This document shows positions 26,752 to 35,656 of a stretch of DNA of 64,000 nt, piece by piece. The notes beneath the pieces are model-generated. The model did not search any database and was not told the DNA's origin. It was given only the letters and a program-made list of their open reading frames with translations. The stretch lies in assembly GCA_023229465.1 (NCBI GenBank), contig JALNZE010000007.1:1-64000 (forward strand), in the 5' to 3' direction. This stretch comes from Chitinophagaceae bacterium. Lineage in GTDB: Bacteria > Bacteroidota > Bacteroidia > Chitinophagales > Chitinophagaceae. The position numbers and the translations under genes are program-made. Every line of letters starts with the position of its first letter. Positions within the stretch are counted from its first letter, which is position 1.

Positions 26752-27579
26752 ATGGTCCTATTTCCCAATTGCAAGATCAATCTCGGTCTCCATATCACCC
26801 ACAAAAGAGAAGATGGTTATCATGATCTTGAAACCGTATTTTATCCGGTACCATGGCAGGATGCATTGGAAGGAATTAAGTCTGGCGTTAGCAGTGGGGA
26901 GTCTGGCGTTGTGTTTTCCACATCGGGCTTAGCTGTTGAAGGTAATGCCGAAGACAATCTCTGTGTAAAAGCCTGTCATTTATTACAAAAACACCACACT
27001 GCAATCGGCCCTGTTCAGCTTCATTTGCATAAAGCTATACCGATGGGCGCCGGATTGGGCGGAGGCAGTTCAGATGGCGCCTTTACGCTTACCTTACTGA
27101 ATCAACTATTTCAATTGGGCCTATCGCAGAAGCAACTCCTCCGGTATGCATTGGAATTAGGTAGTGATTGCCCATTTTTTATTTTGAATAAACCCTTACT
27201 TGCAAAGGGCCGTGGCGAAAAAATGGAAGGTATTCAACTTGATCTGTCAGCCTACTCGTTAGTAATCGTACATCCCCCTGTTCATATATCCACTGCAAAC
27301 GCTTTCAAAGGAATCACACCACGAATACCGGGTCGTAGTATAAAAACTATTCTGCAGCAACCGATAGAAACCTGGAAAGAATGGCTGACGAATGATTTTG
27401 AGGCCGGACTGTGTAAACAATATCCTGAAATTGAGCAGATCAAAGAATCATTATACAATTATGGAGCTATCTATGCTTCTATGACAGGAAGTGGAAGCGC
27501 CGTATTTGGGATATTTGAAAAAAATACAAGCACCTCCTTCTCTTTCCCTTCCGCTTACAGGATTTATCAACCAAATTAA
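26752..27579 (+). CDS. ispE: 4-diphosphocytidyl-2-C-methyl-D-erythritol kinase
   Basis: IspE phosphorylates CDP-methylerythritol in the MEP isoprenoid pathway. I take the ATG giving MVLFPNCKINLGLHI. The GHMP-kinase ATP loop PMGAGLGGGSSDGAF is near residue 100 and the C-terminal ASMTGSGSAVFG motif is present. At 275 residues the length is normal. A Ser/Gly-rich stretch at about residues 43-56 (SGVSSGESG) is coded by a degenerate 7-bp array (26879-26913) and appears to be an in-frame insertion in a surface loop. It is probably translated with the upstream nuclease gene. Confidence 0.95.
   Translation: MVLFPNCKINLGLHITHKREDGYHDLETVFYPVPWQDALEGIKSGVSSGESGVVFSTSGLAVEGNAEDNLCVKACHLLQKHHTAIGPVQLHLHKAIPMGAGLGGGSSDGAFTLTLLNQLFQLGLSQKQLLRYALELGSDCPFFILNKPLLAKGRGEKMEGIQLDLSAYSLVIVHPPVHISTANAFKGITPRIPGRSIKTILQQPIETWKEWLTNDFEAGLCKQYPEIEQIKESLYNYGAIYASMTGSGSAVFGIFEKNTSTSFSFPSAYRIYQPN
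26879..26913 (+). repeat. Heptamer array inside ispE
   Basis: Five 7-bp units read AGTCTGG, CGTTAGC, AGTGGGG, AGTCTGG, CGTTGTG; an 11-bp sequence AGTCTGGCGTT recurs at a distance of 21 bp. The product gains a flexible SGVSSGESG stretch. Confidence 0.6.
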
Positions 27580-27748
27580 CAATCGTTAGTCCATTTTATT
27601 GATAATTTTCAATGAAATAGCCTTTTATTTAAATTTTATCAACCATTCAGGATAATTTTTTCTGATATAGTTTGATTATATCGCTTTTTTGCGTAATTTT
27701 CCAAAACGGTTGCCTGCCATTTATTTCCTGACTTTAATTCGATTGTAC

Positions 27749-30700
27749 ATGCTTGTTTTACAACATGGCGAAGGGTTGTATGATCCTTCATTTGAACATG
27801 ATGCCTGTGGTATTGGTTTCGTTGCAAACATCAAAGGCAATAAATCCCATCAACATATTACTGATGCATTAACCGTATTGGAAAACATGGAACACCGTGG
27901 TGCATGCGGTTGCGAGGTAAATACAGGTGATGGCGCGGGTATTATGCTACAGATGCCACATGAATTCTTTTTTGATGAATGCCTGAAACTTGGTGTTCAT
28001 TTACCCGCCTTTGGTAAATATGGTGTGGGTGTTATTTTCTTTCCCAAAGAAATCAGGCTACGTGAGGAATGCAGGGACATTTTTAACCGTGCCGCCGAAA
28101 AACTGGGTCTTGACATAATTGCTTTCCGTAAGGTACCCGTTAACAAAGAAGGCATTGGCCCTACTGCCCTATCGGTAGAGCCCTGTATGGAACATGTTTT
28201 TGTTGGCTGTCCGGATACTATTACTAATCCGGACGAATTTGAACGCAAACTTTTTATACTTCGTAATTATGCAACCCATACCATTCAGAACACTGTTAAA
28301 AAAGATGAGATAGGTTTTTATATCGCTTCTCTGTCTTACAAAACAATTATTTACAAAGGTCAGCTTACCAGCATGCAGGTTCGCGGGTATTTCCCCGACC
28401 TGAGCGATAAGCGGGTTGTATCTGCTTTTGGCCTCGTCCATTCCCGTTTTGCCACCAATACGTTTCCTTCCTGGAAACTGGCACAGCCATTCCGTTATAT
28501 TGCGCACAATGGTGAGATCAATACTTTACAGGGTAACCTGAACTGGCTAAGAACAAGTGAAAAAGGCTTTACCTCTCCCTATTTCACCAAGGATGAAATG
28601 GAAATGTTATTGCCCATTGTTACCGTTGGCCAATCTGATTCTGCCTGCCTGGATAATATGATTGAACTGCTAACCCTTACCGGCAGGTCATTACCACATG
28701 TAATGATGATGTTGATACCGGAAGCATGGGATGGCAATGAACAGATGGATCCCGTTAAAAAAGCATTTTATGAATTCCACGCCTGCCTGATGGAACCATG
28801 GGATGGCCCGGCTTCTATTTCTTTTACAGATGGCAAAATCATTGGCGCCACACTCGACAGAAATGGCTTACGTCCATCAAGATATACAGTAACCCATGAT
28901 GACCGTGTAATCATGGCTTCAGAAACCGGCGTGTTACCCATTGATCCATCTCTCGTAAAAGAAAAAGGAAGATTACAGCCAGGCAAAATGTTTGTAGTTG
29001 ACATGGAACAGGGAAGAATCATCAGCGATGATGAACTGAAACAAACTATCTGTTCACAAAAACCTTATGACGAATGGCTGAATAAGTATAAGATTCGATT
29101 GGAAGAATTACCGGAACCACGTGTGATGTTTACGCATCTTGAACATGACCAGATTTTTAAATACCAGAAAGCATTTGGCTATTCAACTGAGGACCTGGAT
29201 ACTATTATTGCTGCTATGGCCATCGATGGCAAAGAGCCTATCGGTTCAATGGGAACAGATTCTCCACTCGCCATCCTTAGTGAGCAGCCACAACACCTGA
29301 GTAGTTATTTCAAACAGCTTTTTGCGCAGGTTACCAATCCGCCCATCGATCCTATCCGGGAAAGAATGGTCATGTCTCTGGCCACATTTGCAGGCAGTAA
29401 TGGCAACTTGCTGGTAGAAGACCCACTGGCCTGCCATAGTGTGGCCTTAAAACATCCGGTTTTAAATTCTTATGAACTGGAAAAAATAAGGAGCATTGAT
29501 ACAGGTATTTTCCAGGCAAAAACTTTACAAACCTATTTCCGGTCAGATGGCAAAGCGGGCTCTTTAAAAGCAGGCCTGGATCGTTTATGCCGCTATGCGG
29601 TGGATGCGGTAGAGGATGGATTTGAAGTTATTATTTTAACGGACCGTGCCATAGATTCCGACCATGCCCCCATACCTTCCTTACTGGCCACCGCTGCTGT
29701 GCATCATCACCTTATCAGAAAGGGGTACCGCGGCCAGGTTGGTATCATTGTAGAAGCAGGTGATGTATGGGAAGTTCACCATTTCGCCTGCCTGCTTGGC
29801 TTTGGCGCAACAGCTATAAACCCTTACCTGGCCATTTCCTCTATCCGGGATATGAAACTCAATGGTAAACTGCAAACAGAGCTGGATTCAGATTACCTGA
29901 AGAAAAATTATGTGAAAGCCGTCAACGAGGGATTATTGAAAGTATTCTCTAAAATGGGAATTTCTACTTTACAATCTTACCAGGGCGCACAAATATTTGA
30001 GATCATTGGTTTAAACAGAACCGTGGTGGATCAGTATTTTACCGGCGCTACTTCACGTATACAGGGAATGGGATTGGATGAAATAGCCAAAGAAATTTTA
30101 GCCAAACATTTCTTCGCATTCAGCAAGAAGGATATTCCGATAGACAGATTGCCTGTAGGTGGCATTTATCAATGGAAACGCAAAGGTGAGTTCCATTTGT
30201 TTAATCCCCAAACCATTCATCTGTTGCAGCATTCAACCAGGATGAATGATTATGCGACTTTTAAAAAATATTCAAAACTGGTCAATGATCAGACTGAAAA
30301 AGCCTGCACATTAAGAAGCCAGTTCCGTTTTAAACGCAACAGGCCATCCATTGCAATTGAGGAAGTGGAAGCCGCGGAAAATATTTATAAACGCTTTGCT
30401 ACCGGCGCTATGTCGTTTGGTTCCATTTCATGGGAAGCGCATACCACATTAGCTATTGCCATGAATCGCTTAGGCGGAAAGAGCAATACCGGCGAAGGGG
30501 GTGAAGATGAAATCCGTTATGAAAAATTACCCAATGGCGATTTGATGCGTTCAGCCATTAAACAGGTGGCCTCGGCGCGTTTTGGCGTAACCAGCCTATA
30601 CCTAACTGAAGCTGATGAACTGCAAATAAAAATGGCGCAGGGCGCCAAACCGGGCGAAGGCGGACAATTACCCGGGCATAAAGTAGATGACTGGATAGGC

Positions 30701-32269
30701 AGAACAAGACATGCTACACCGGGTGTAGGATTAATTTCACCTCCTCCGCATCATGATATTTATTCTATTGAAGACCTGGCACAATTAATCTTCGATCTGA
30801 AAAATGCAAACAGGGCTGCACGTATAAATGTGAAGCTGGTTTCTAAAGCCGGAGTGGGTACCATTGCTGCCGGTGTAGCCAAAGCAAAAGCAGATGTGGT
30901 ACTGATTTCCGGTTTCGATGGCGGTACCGGTGCATCGCCCCTCAGCTCTATTAAACATGCCGGCCTGCCGTGGGAATTGGGATTGGCAGAAACACATCAG
31001 ACACTGGTTAAAAATAAATTACGCAGCCGGGTAGTGGTGCAGGCAGATGGCCAAATGAAAACAGGCCGTGATATTGCCATCGCCGCATTATTAGGAGCAG
31101 AAGAATGGGGCGTTGCTACGGCAGCATTAATTGTGGAAGGTTGTATCATGATGCGCAAATGTCATTTAAACACCTGCCCCGTTGGTGTGGCCACACAGGA
31201 CCCCGCGTTACGCAAACGCTTCACAGGCAACCCGGATCATATTGTTAATTTCTTTAGGTTTATTACGGAAGAATTAAGAGAAATCATGGCTGAACTGGGT
31301 TTCAGAACAATTAATGAAATGGTTGGCCAGGCAGACTCATTAGAAATGAGAGACGATATCACTCACTGGAAATACAGTACACTGGATCTTTCCAGCATCT
31401 TATATAAAGAACCGGCATCCGCTGACACAGGTTTATACAAACAGGAAGAACAGGATCATGGAATTAGTGAAGTGCTTGATTGGCAATTACTAAAAGCTGC
31501 CCAACCTGCTTTGGACAAAAGTGAAAGGATCACCGCTTCTTTCCCTATTAAAAATACAGACAGAACAGCAGGTACCATTTTGTCTAACGAGATTACTAAA
31601 AAGTACAAAGCGGCCGGTTTACCGGAAGATACCATCCATTTTACATTCACCGGAACAGCCGGCCAAAGTTTTGGCGCTTTTAATACAAAAGGGGTTACTC
31701 TCGAACTGGAAGGCGACGCAAACGACTACTTTGGAAAAGGATTAAGTGGAGCCAAACTCATTGTGTATCCTTCCAAAAAAGCTTCCTTTATTCCGGAAGA
31801 AAATATCATTATCGGTAATGTTGCCCTGTATGGCGCTACTTCAGGTGAAGCTTTTATCCGTGGAAAAGCGGGTGAACGATTTGCCGTAAGAAACTCAGGC
31901 GCCAATGTAGTGGTTGAAGGTGTAGGCGACCATGGTTGTGAATATATGACCGGTGGTAACGCGGTAATACTGGGCAGTACAGGCAGAAACTTTGCTGCCG
32001 GCATGAGTGGCGGCATCGCTTATGTTTACGATGTAAATGCACAGTTTGACAAGCTATGTAATAAAGAAATGGTAGACCTGGATCCATTAAACCAGGATGA
32101 CAGCCAATTATTGCATGATATGATTACCAGGCACTATGCTTATACAGAAAGCAGTGTTGCCAAATTTGTTCTGGGCGATTTCGAAAACCAATTGAAGAAT
32201 TTTATCAAAGTATTCCCCAGAGACTATAAGAAAGCATTGGCTGATAAAAGTGAAAAGATAAAAGTATGA
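27749..32269 (+). CDS. gltB: Glutamate synthase large subunit
   Basis: GltB makes glutamate from glutamine and 2-oxoglutarate. The start at MLVLQHGEGLYDPSFEHDAC leaves a 19-residue propeptide before the catalytic Cys20 of the glutamine amidotransferase domain (CGIGFVANI). Downstream come the central domain, the FMN synthase domain (GEGGEDEIRYEKL, RHATPGVGLISPPPHHD), the 3Fe-4S ligands Cys1132, Cys1138 and Cys1143 (MRKCHLNTCPVG), and the C-terminal beta-helix GXGXG region. At 1506 residues it is full length. gltD follows after 121 bp that contain two short repeat arrays. Confidence 0.97.
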   Translation: MLVLQHGEGLYDPSFEHDACGIGFVANIKGNKSHQHITDALTVLENMEHRGACGCEVNTGDGAGIMLQMPHEFFFDECLKLGVHLPAFGKYGVGVIFFPKEIRLREECRDIFNRAAEKLGLDIIAFRKVPVNKEGIGPTALSVEPCMEHVFVGCPDTITNPDEFERKLFILRNYATHTIQNTVKKDEIGFYIASLSYKTIIYKGQLTSMQVRGYFPDLSDKRVVSAFGLVHSRFATNTFPSWKLAQPFRYIAHNGEINTLQGNLNWLRTSEKGFTSPYFTKDEMEMLLPIVTVGQSDSACLDNMIELLTLTGRSLPHVMMMLIPEAWDGNEQMDPVKKAFYEFHACLMEPWDGPASISFTDGKIIGATLDRNGLRPSRYTVTHDDRVIMASETGVLPIDPSLVKEKGRLQPGKMFVVDMEQGRIISDDELKQTICSQKPYDEWLNKYKIRLEELPEPRVMFTHLEHDQIFKYQKAFGYSTEDLDTIIAAMAIDGKEPIGSMGTDSPLAILSEQPQHLSSYFKQLFAQVTNPPIDPIRERMVMSLATFAGSNGNLLVEDPLACHSVALKHPVLNSYELEKIRSIDTGIFQAKTLQTYFRSDGKAGSLKAGLDRLCRYAVDAVEDGFEVIILTDRAIDSDHAPIPSLLATAAVHHHLIRKGYRGQVGIIVEAGDVWEVHHFACLLGFGATAINPYLAISSIRDMKLNGKLQTELDSDYLKKNYVKAVNEGLLKVFSKMGISTLQSYQGAQIFEIIGLNRTVVDQYFTGATSRIQGMGLDEIAKEILAKHFFAFSKKDIPIDRLPVGGIYQWKRKGEFHLFNPQTIHLLQHSTRMNDYATFKKYSKLVNDQTEKACTLRSQFRFKRNRPSIAIEEVEAAENIYKRFATGAMSFGSISWEAHTTLAIAMNRLGGKSNTGEGGEDEIRYEKLPNGDLMRSAIKQVASARFGVTSLYLTEADELQIKMAQGAKPGEGGQLPGHKVDDWIGRTRHATPGVGLISPPPHHDIYSIEDLAQLIFDLKNANRAARINVKLVSKAGVGTIAAGVAKAKADVVLISGFDGGTGASPLSSIKHAGLPWELGLAETHQTLVKNKLRSRVVVQADGQMKTGRDIAIAALLGAEEWGVATAALIVEGCIMMRKCHLNTCPVGVATQDPALRKRFTGNPDHIVNFFRFITEELREIMAELGFRTINEMVGQADSLEMRDDITHWKYSTLDLSSILYKEPASADTGLYKQEEQDHGISEVLDWQLLKAAQPALDKSERITASFPIKNTDRTAGTILSNEITKKYKAAGLPEDTIHFTFTGTAGQSFGAFNTKGVTLELEGDANDYFGKGLSGAKLIVYPSKKASFIPEENIIIGNVALYGATSGEAFIRGKAGERFAVRNSGANVVVEGVGDHGCEYMTGGNAVILGSTGRNFAAGMSGGIAYVYDVNAQFDKLCNKEMVDLDPLNQDDSQLLHDMITRHYAYTESSVAKFVLGDFENQLKNFIKVFPRDYKKALADKSEKIKV

Positions 32270-32272
32270 AGC

Positions 32273-32307
32273 AGTAAGTGAAAAGTAGTAAGTAATAAGT
32301 AATCATT
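32273..32307 (+). repeat. Heptamer array after gltB
   Basis: Units AGTAAGT, GAAAAGT, AGTAAGT, AATAAGT, AATCATT begin 4 bp after the gltB stop. They lie in the gltB-gltD spacer and would be transcribed with the operon. Confidence 0.7.
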
Positions 32308-32359
32308 TTTACAGTTTTGGGCGGGAGTAAGTATGGTTGATTTTGCAACAACGAGCCGG

Positions 32360-32391
32360 AAACTAATAAACCAATAAACTACTAAACCCCA
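32360..32391 (+). repeat. Octamer array ending at the gltD start codon
   Basis: Units AAACTAAT, AAACCAAT, AAACTACT and AAACCCCA run directly into the ATG of gltD, the last base being the A of the start codon. They therefore occupy the whole ribosome-binding region and replace any Shine-Dalgarno sequence. Confidence 0.7.
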
Positions 32392-33863
32392 TGGGTAAAC
32401 CAACCGGTTTTATAGAATTTACAAGGGAACTTCCTTTGAAACGTCCGGTGAAAGAAAGACTGAACGACTACCAGGAGTTTGTCTTAAAATTTCCGGAAGA
32501 AAAACTAAATCAACAATCGGCACGCTGTATGAATTGCGGTGTTCCTTTTTGTCATAGCGGTTGTCCTTTGGGTAATATCATACCCGAATTCAATGATGCC
32601 GTTTACCGTAAAAGCTGGCAGGAAGCTTACGAAATCTTAAGTGCCACCAATAATTTTCCGGAATTCACGGGGCGCATTTGTCCCGCCCCCTGCGAAACTG
32701 CCTGTGTACTGGGCATTAACCAACCGGCGGTAACTATAGAAGAAATTGAAAAGCATATCATAGAAATCGCTTTTGAGAAAGGCTTTGTAAAAGCCCGTAA
32801 CCCCAATATGAGAACCGGTAAAAAAGTGGCTGTGATTGGTTCTGGTCCGGCAGGACTGGCTGTTGCCGCTCAATTAAATTATGCCGGACATACCGTTACG
32901 GTATTTGAAAGAGATGATGCCCCGGGTGGCCTTTTAAGATATGGAATTCCCGATTTTAAATTAGAAAAATGGGTGGTAGAAAGAAGGGTTGCTTTAATGC
33001 AGGAAGAAGGAGTTACGTTCAAATGCAATGCTAATGTAGGTGTGAATGTAAGTATCAATGACCTGTTGCGGGAATCACAGGCCGTGGTTTTAGCGGGAGG
33101 CTCCACCATTCCACGCAACCTGGCCATACCCGGGAGAGATTTAAAAGGGGTTTACTATGCAATGGAGTTTTTAAAACAACAGAATAAAAGAGTAAGTAAA
33201 AAAGAAGTAGTAGAGGAAAATATATTCGCAACTGCAAAGAATGTAGTGGTTATTGGTGGTGGAGATACGGGAAGTGATTGTGTGGGAACCGCTAATCGCC
33301 AGGGAGCTGTTTCTGTTACACAATTTGAATTAATGCCCAAACCTCCTGAAAACAGGAGCATTCAAATGCCCTGGCCCTCCTATCCTATAACATTGAAAAC
33401 AACCTCTTCACATGAAGAGGGAGCAAACAGGCACTGGGCAATTGCAACCAAGGCCTTTATAGGTGATGAGAATGGTGAGCTAAGGGCTTTAAAAGTTATA
33501 GACCTTGAATGGAATACACCGGAAGCCGGCGAACCAGCCTCTTTTGTAGAAAAAGAAGGCACAGAACGCGAAATTCCCTGCGAACTCGCTTTATTAGCTA
33601 TGGGATTCGTACATCCGCAACAGGAAGGGTTGGTGAAACAATTAGATGTTGACCTTGATGAAAGAGGAAATATTAAAGCTACTGAACAACGTTTCCAGAC
33701 CAGTATTCCTAAAATTTTTGCTGCCGGTGATATGCGAAGAGGACAATCATTAGTGGTCTGGGCTATTAGTGAGGGGCGTGAATGCGCACGTAATGTAGAT
33801 GAATACCTGATGGGTAATTCTGTACTGGAATCAAAGGACAAAAGCTATTTAATGAGTATCTAA
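32391..33863 (+). CDS. gltD: Glutamate synthase small subunit
   Basis: GltD takes electrons from NAD(P)H through FAD and two 4Fe-4S clusters to GltB. The 490-residue protein has the N-terminal cysteine sets MNCGVPFCHSGCPLGN and CPAPCETACVLGI, the FAD-binding GSGPAGLAVAAQL and the NAD(P)-binding GGGDTGSDCVGTA, and ends with the FAD-site segment AAGDMRRGQSLVVWAI. It forms an operon with gltB and is followed by a clear terminator before amt. Confidence 0.97.
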   Translation: MGKPTGFIEFTRELPLKRPVKERLNDYQEFVLKFPEEKLNQQSARCMNCGVPFCHSGCPLGNIIPEFNDAVYRKSWQEAYEILSATNNFPEFTGRICPAPCETACVLGINQPAVTIEEIEKHIIEIAFEKGFVKARNPNMRTGKKVAVIGSGPAGLAVAAQLNYAGHTVTVFERDDAPGGLLRYGIPDFKLEKWVVERRVALMQEEGVTFKCNANVGVNVSINDLLRESQAVVLAGGSTIPRNLAIPGRDLKGVYYAMEFLKQQNKRVSKKEVVEENIFATAKNVVVIGGGDTGSDCVGTANRQGAVSVTQFELMPKPPENRSIQMPWPSYPITLKTTSSHEEGANRHWAIATKAFIGDENGELRALKVIDLEWNTPEAGEPASFVEKEGTEREIPCELALLAMGFVHPQQEGLVKQLDVDLDERGNIKATEQRFQTSIPKIFAAGDMRRGQSLVVWAISEGRECARNVDEYLMGNSVLESKDKSYLMSI

Positions 33864-33882
33864 GCAATAGTAGGAAAATATA

Positions 33883-33923
33883 TAATAAAGCTTCATCACT
33901 CCCTGATGAGGCTTTATTATTTT
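33883..33923 (+). terminator. Terminator of gltBD
   Basis: A stem of TAATAAAGC plus CATCA pairs with TGATG plus GCTTTATTA across a five-base loop, with a short TT/AG internal mismatch, and is followed by a T-rich tail. It lies 20 bp after the gltD stop. Confidence 0.8.
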
Positions 33924-34090
33924 CAAAATAATTCAAAGAATATTAAAATATTTATAATTTCATCGATCACTCATTGAAATATACATTATAATTAATAAAA
34001 TGTTAAATAAATTATCATTTTATTGAAAAAAACATATTATTTTAGACAAATAAATTATTATTAAACATTAATCTAATATTAATTACTATT
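33924..34090 (+). promoter_or_regulatory. Very AT-rich leader region of amt
   Basis: These 167 bp are almost all A and T and contain no gene. They presumably carry the promoter and any nitrogen-responsive control of amt, but I cannot point to a specific operator, and no sigma-54 TGGC-N8-TTGC element is visible. Confidence 0.4.
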
Positions 34091-35440
34091 ATGTCTAAAG
34101 CAACCGTTAAACAATTCGCCCCCTTTATCTTTTTGGTAGCCTTGGCCGTGGCTGCACTCTTTATTCCGTCTTTACCCAATTTTGTTGATGATGGAAAATA
34201 CAATGCGGCTGATACTGGCTGGATCATTGTGGCTACCGCGCTGGTTTTTTTAATGACTCCCGGATTAGCCTTCTTTTATGGTGGCATGGTACATCGTAAA
34301 AATGTTATTTCTACCATGATCAAAAGTGTAGTTGCCGCGGGAGTGGTAAGCATTTTATGGATATTTGTAGGTTATAGCCTTAGTTTTGGAGATACGATCG
34401 GAGGCTTTATCGGTAATCCTTCTACACATTTATTTTTTAAAGGGATCAATTCAGGCGCCCCCTGGAGTTTGGCACCTACTATCCCACTGGCTCTTTTTGC
34501 CCTTTTCCAACTGATGTTTGCCATTATCACACCAGGCCTGGTAGTAGGCGCTGTAGCAGAACGAATACGATTTACTTCTTATATCTTATTTATTGCCTTG
34601 TTTAGCCTGTTAGTATACGCCCCTATTGCACACTGGACCTGGCACCCCGAAGGTTTTCTTTTCAAAATGGGCGCTCTTGATTTTGCCGGTGGAACCGTGG
34701 TACATATTTCAGCCGGCTGTGCCGCTTTAGCCGGGGCATTGGTTTTAAAGCGCCGCCAATCACATATTGAACAAAAAGAAATACCACCTGCGAATATCCC
34801 TTATGTATTAATCGGCACCGGCCTTCTCTGGTTTGGATGGTTTGGTTTTAACGCGGGCTCCGCCCTGGGTGCCAATGCATTAGCTGTATCAGCTTTCGGA
34901 ACTACCAACACTGCTGCTGCCGCTGCAGGTCTCTCCTGGATGTTCTTTGATGTATTGCGTGGTAAAAAACCTTCTGTATTAGGGTTCTGTATTGGGGCGG
35001 TTGTAGGACTGGTAGCCATTACCCCTGCGGCCGGTTTTGTAGCGGTTCCGCAAAGTATTTTTATTGGCGTTATCGCCGCCATCATTTCTAACCTGGCCAT
35101 TTATTATAAAAGCAAGTCAACTACCCTGGATGATACACTTGACGTATTTCCCTGTCATGGATTAGGCGGTATAGTTGGTATGTTAATGACAGGCATTTTT
35201 GCTACTAAATCTGTAAACAGTGCCGGTGCAGATGGCCTTTTTTATGGAAATGCCTCATTCTTCTTTATACAGGTTAAAGCATTATCTATCGTTGTTGTAT
35301 ATAGTTTTACCGTTTCATTTCTCATTTTCAAGTTCATCAATTTCATTCTGCCTATGCGGGTTAGTATGGAGGAAGAAGAATTGGGCCTCGATGCCACCCA
35401 GCACGATGAGAAATATGGCAGAACACCGCAACACGCATAA
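34091..35440 (+). CDS. amt: Ammonium transporter
   Basis: The 449-residue inner-membrane protein belongs to the Amt/MEP/Rh family, moving ammonium into the cell. It has a signal-like first helix and eleven further helices. Typical segments are MTPGLAFFYGGMVHRKNV, FGWFGFNAGSALGAN and the C-terminal-half HGLGGIVGMLMTGIFA with a conserved pore His. The cytoplasmic tail (MEEEELGLDATQHDEKYG) resembles the regulatory tail seen in other Amt proteins. Location behind gltBD and before a porin makes a nitrogen-assimilation cluster. No glnK gene is adjacent. Confidence 0.96.
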   Translation: MSKATVKQFAPFIFLVALAVAALFIPSLPNFVDDGKYNAADTGWIIVATALVFLMTPGLAFFYGGMVHRKNVISTMIKSVVAAGVVSILWIFVGYSLSFGDTIGGFIGNPSTHLFFKGINSGAPWSLAPTIPLALFALFQLMFAIITPGLVVGAVAERIRFTSYILFIALFSLLVYAPIAHWTWHPEGFLFKMGALDFAGGTVVHISAGCAALAGALVLKRRQSHIEQKEIPPANIPYVLIGTGLLWFGWFGFNAGSALGANALAVSAFGTTNTAAAAAGLSWMFFDVLRGKKPSVLGFCIGAVVGLVAITPAAGFVAVPQSIFIGVIAAIISNLAIYYKSKSTTLDDTLDVFPCHGLGGIVGMLMTGIFATKSVNSAGADGLFYGNASFFFIQVKALSIVVVYSFTVSFLIFKFINFILPMRVSMEEEELGLDATQHDEKYGRTPQHA

Positions 35441-35444
35441 AAAT

Positions 35445-35492
35445 AATTCCTGTTGTGGAGCAGCCGTTTTACAACAGGAATTTGATTTTTTA
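35445..35492 (+). terminator. Terminator of amt
   Basis: A perfect 12-bp inverted repeat (AATTCCTGTTGT and ACAACAGGAATT) with a 14-base loop is followed by a T-rich run. It begins 4 bp after the amt stop. Confidence 0.9.
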
Positions 35493-35527
35493 TGCTATTT
35501 GAACAGATTTAGTAACTACTAACGAAG

Positions 35528-35629
35528 AAGCCTCTGACCAGGCTTACGCTATCTCTGTGATGCCCCCTTCATCAAAAAAATAAGGTACAGCCATATGATA
35601 AACTTCTGACCAAGTTTAAAGGCTGTACC
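35528..35629 (+). ncRNA. Candidate structured leader with two CTGACC-loop hairpins
   Basis: Hairpin one (35528-35545) is AAGCCT-CTGACC-AGGCTT. Hairpin two (35599-35618) is TAAACTT-CTGACC-AAGTTTA, and lies inside an outer 9-bp stem GGTACAGCC (35584-35592) with GGCTGTACC (35621-35629). The two loops are identical while the stems differ but still pair. The element sits between the amt terminator and the porin start. It could be a 5' leader structure of the porin mRNA. No known riboswitch class is recognised. Confidence 0.45.
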
Positions 35630-35656
35630 CATTTATTAATCATAAAACCCATTGCA

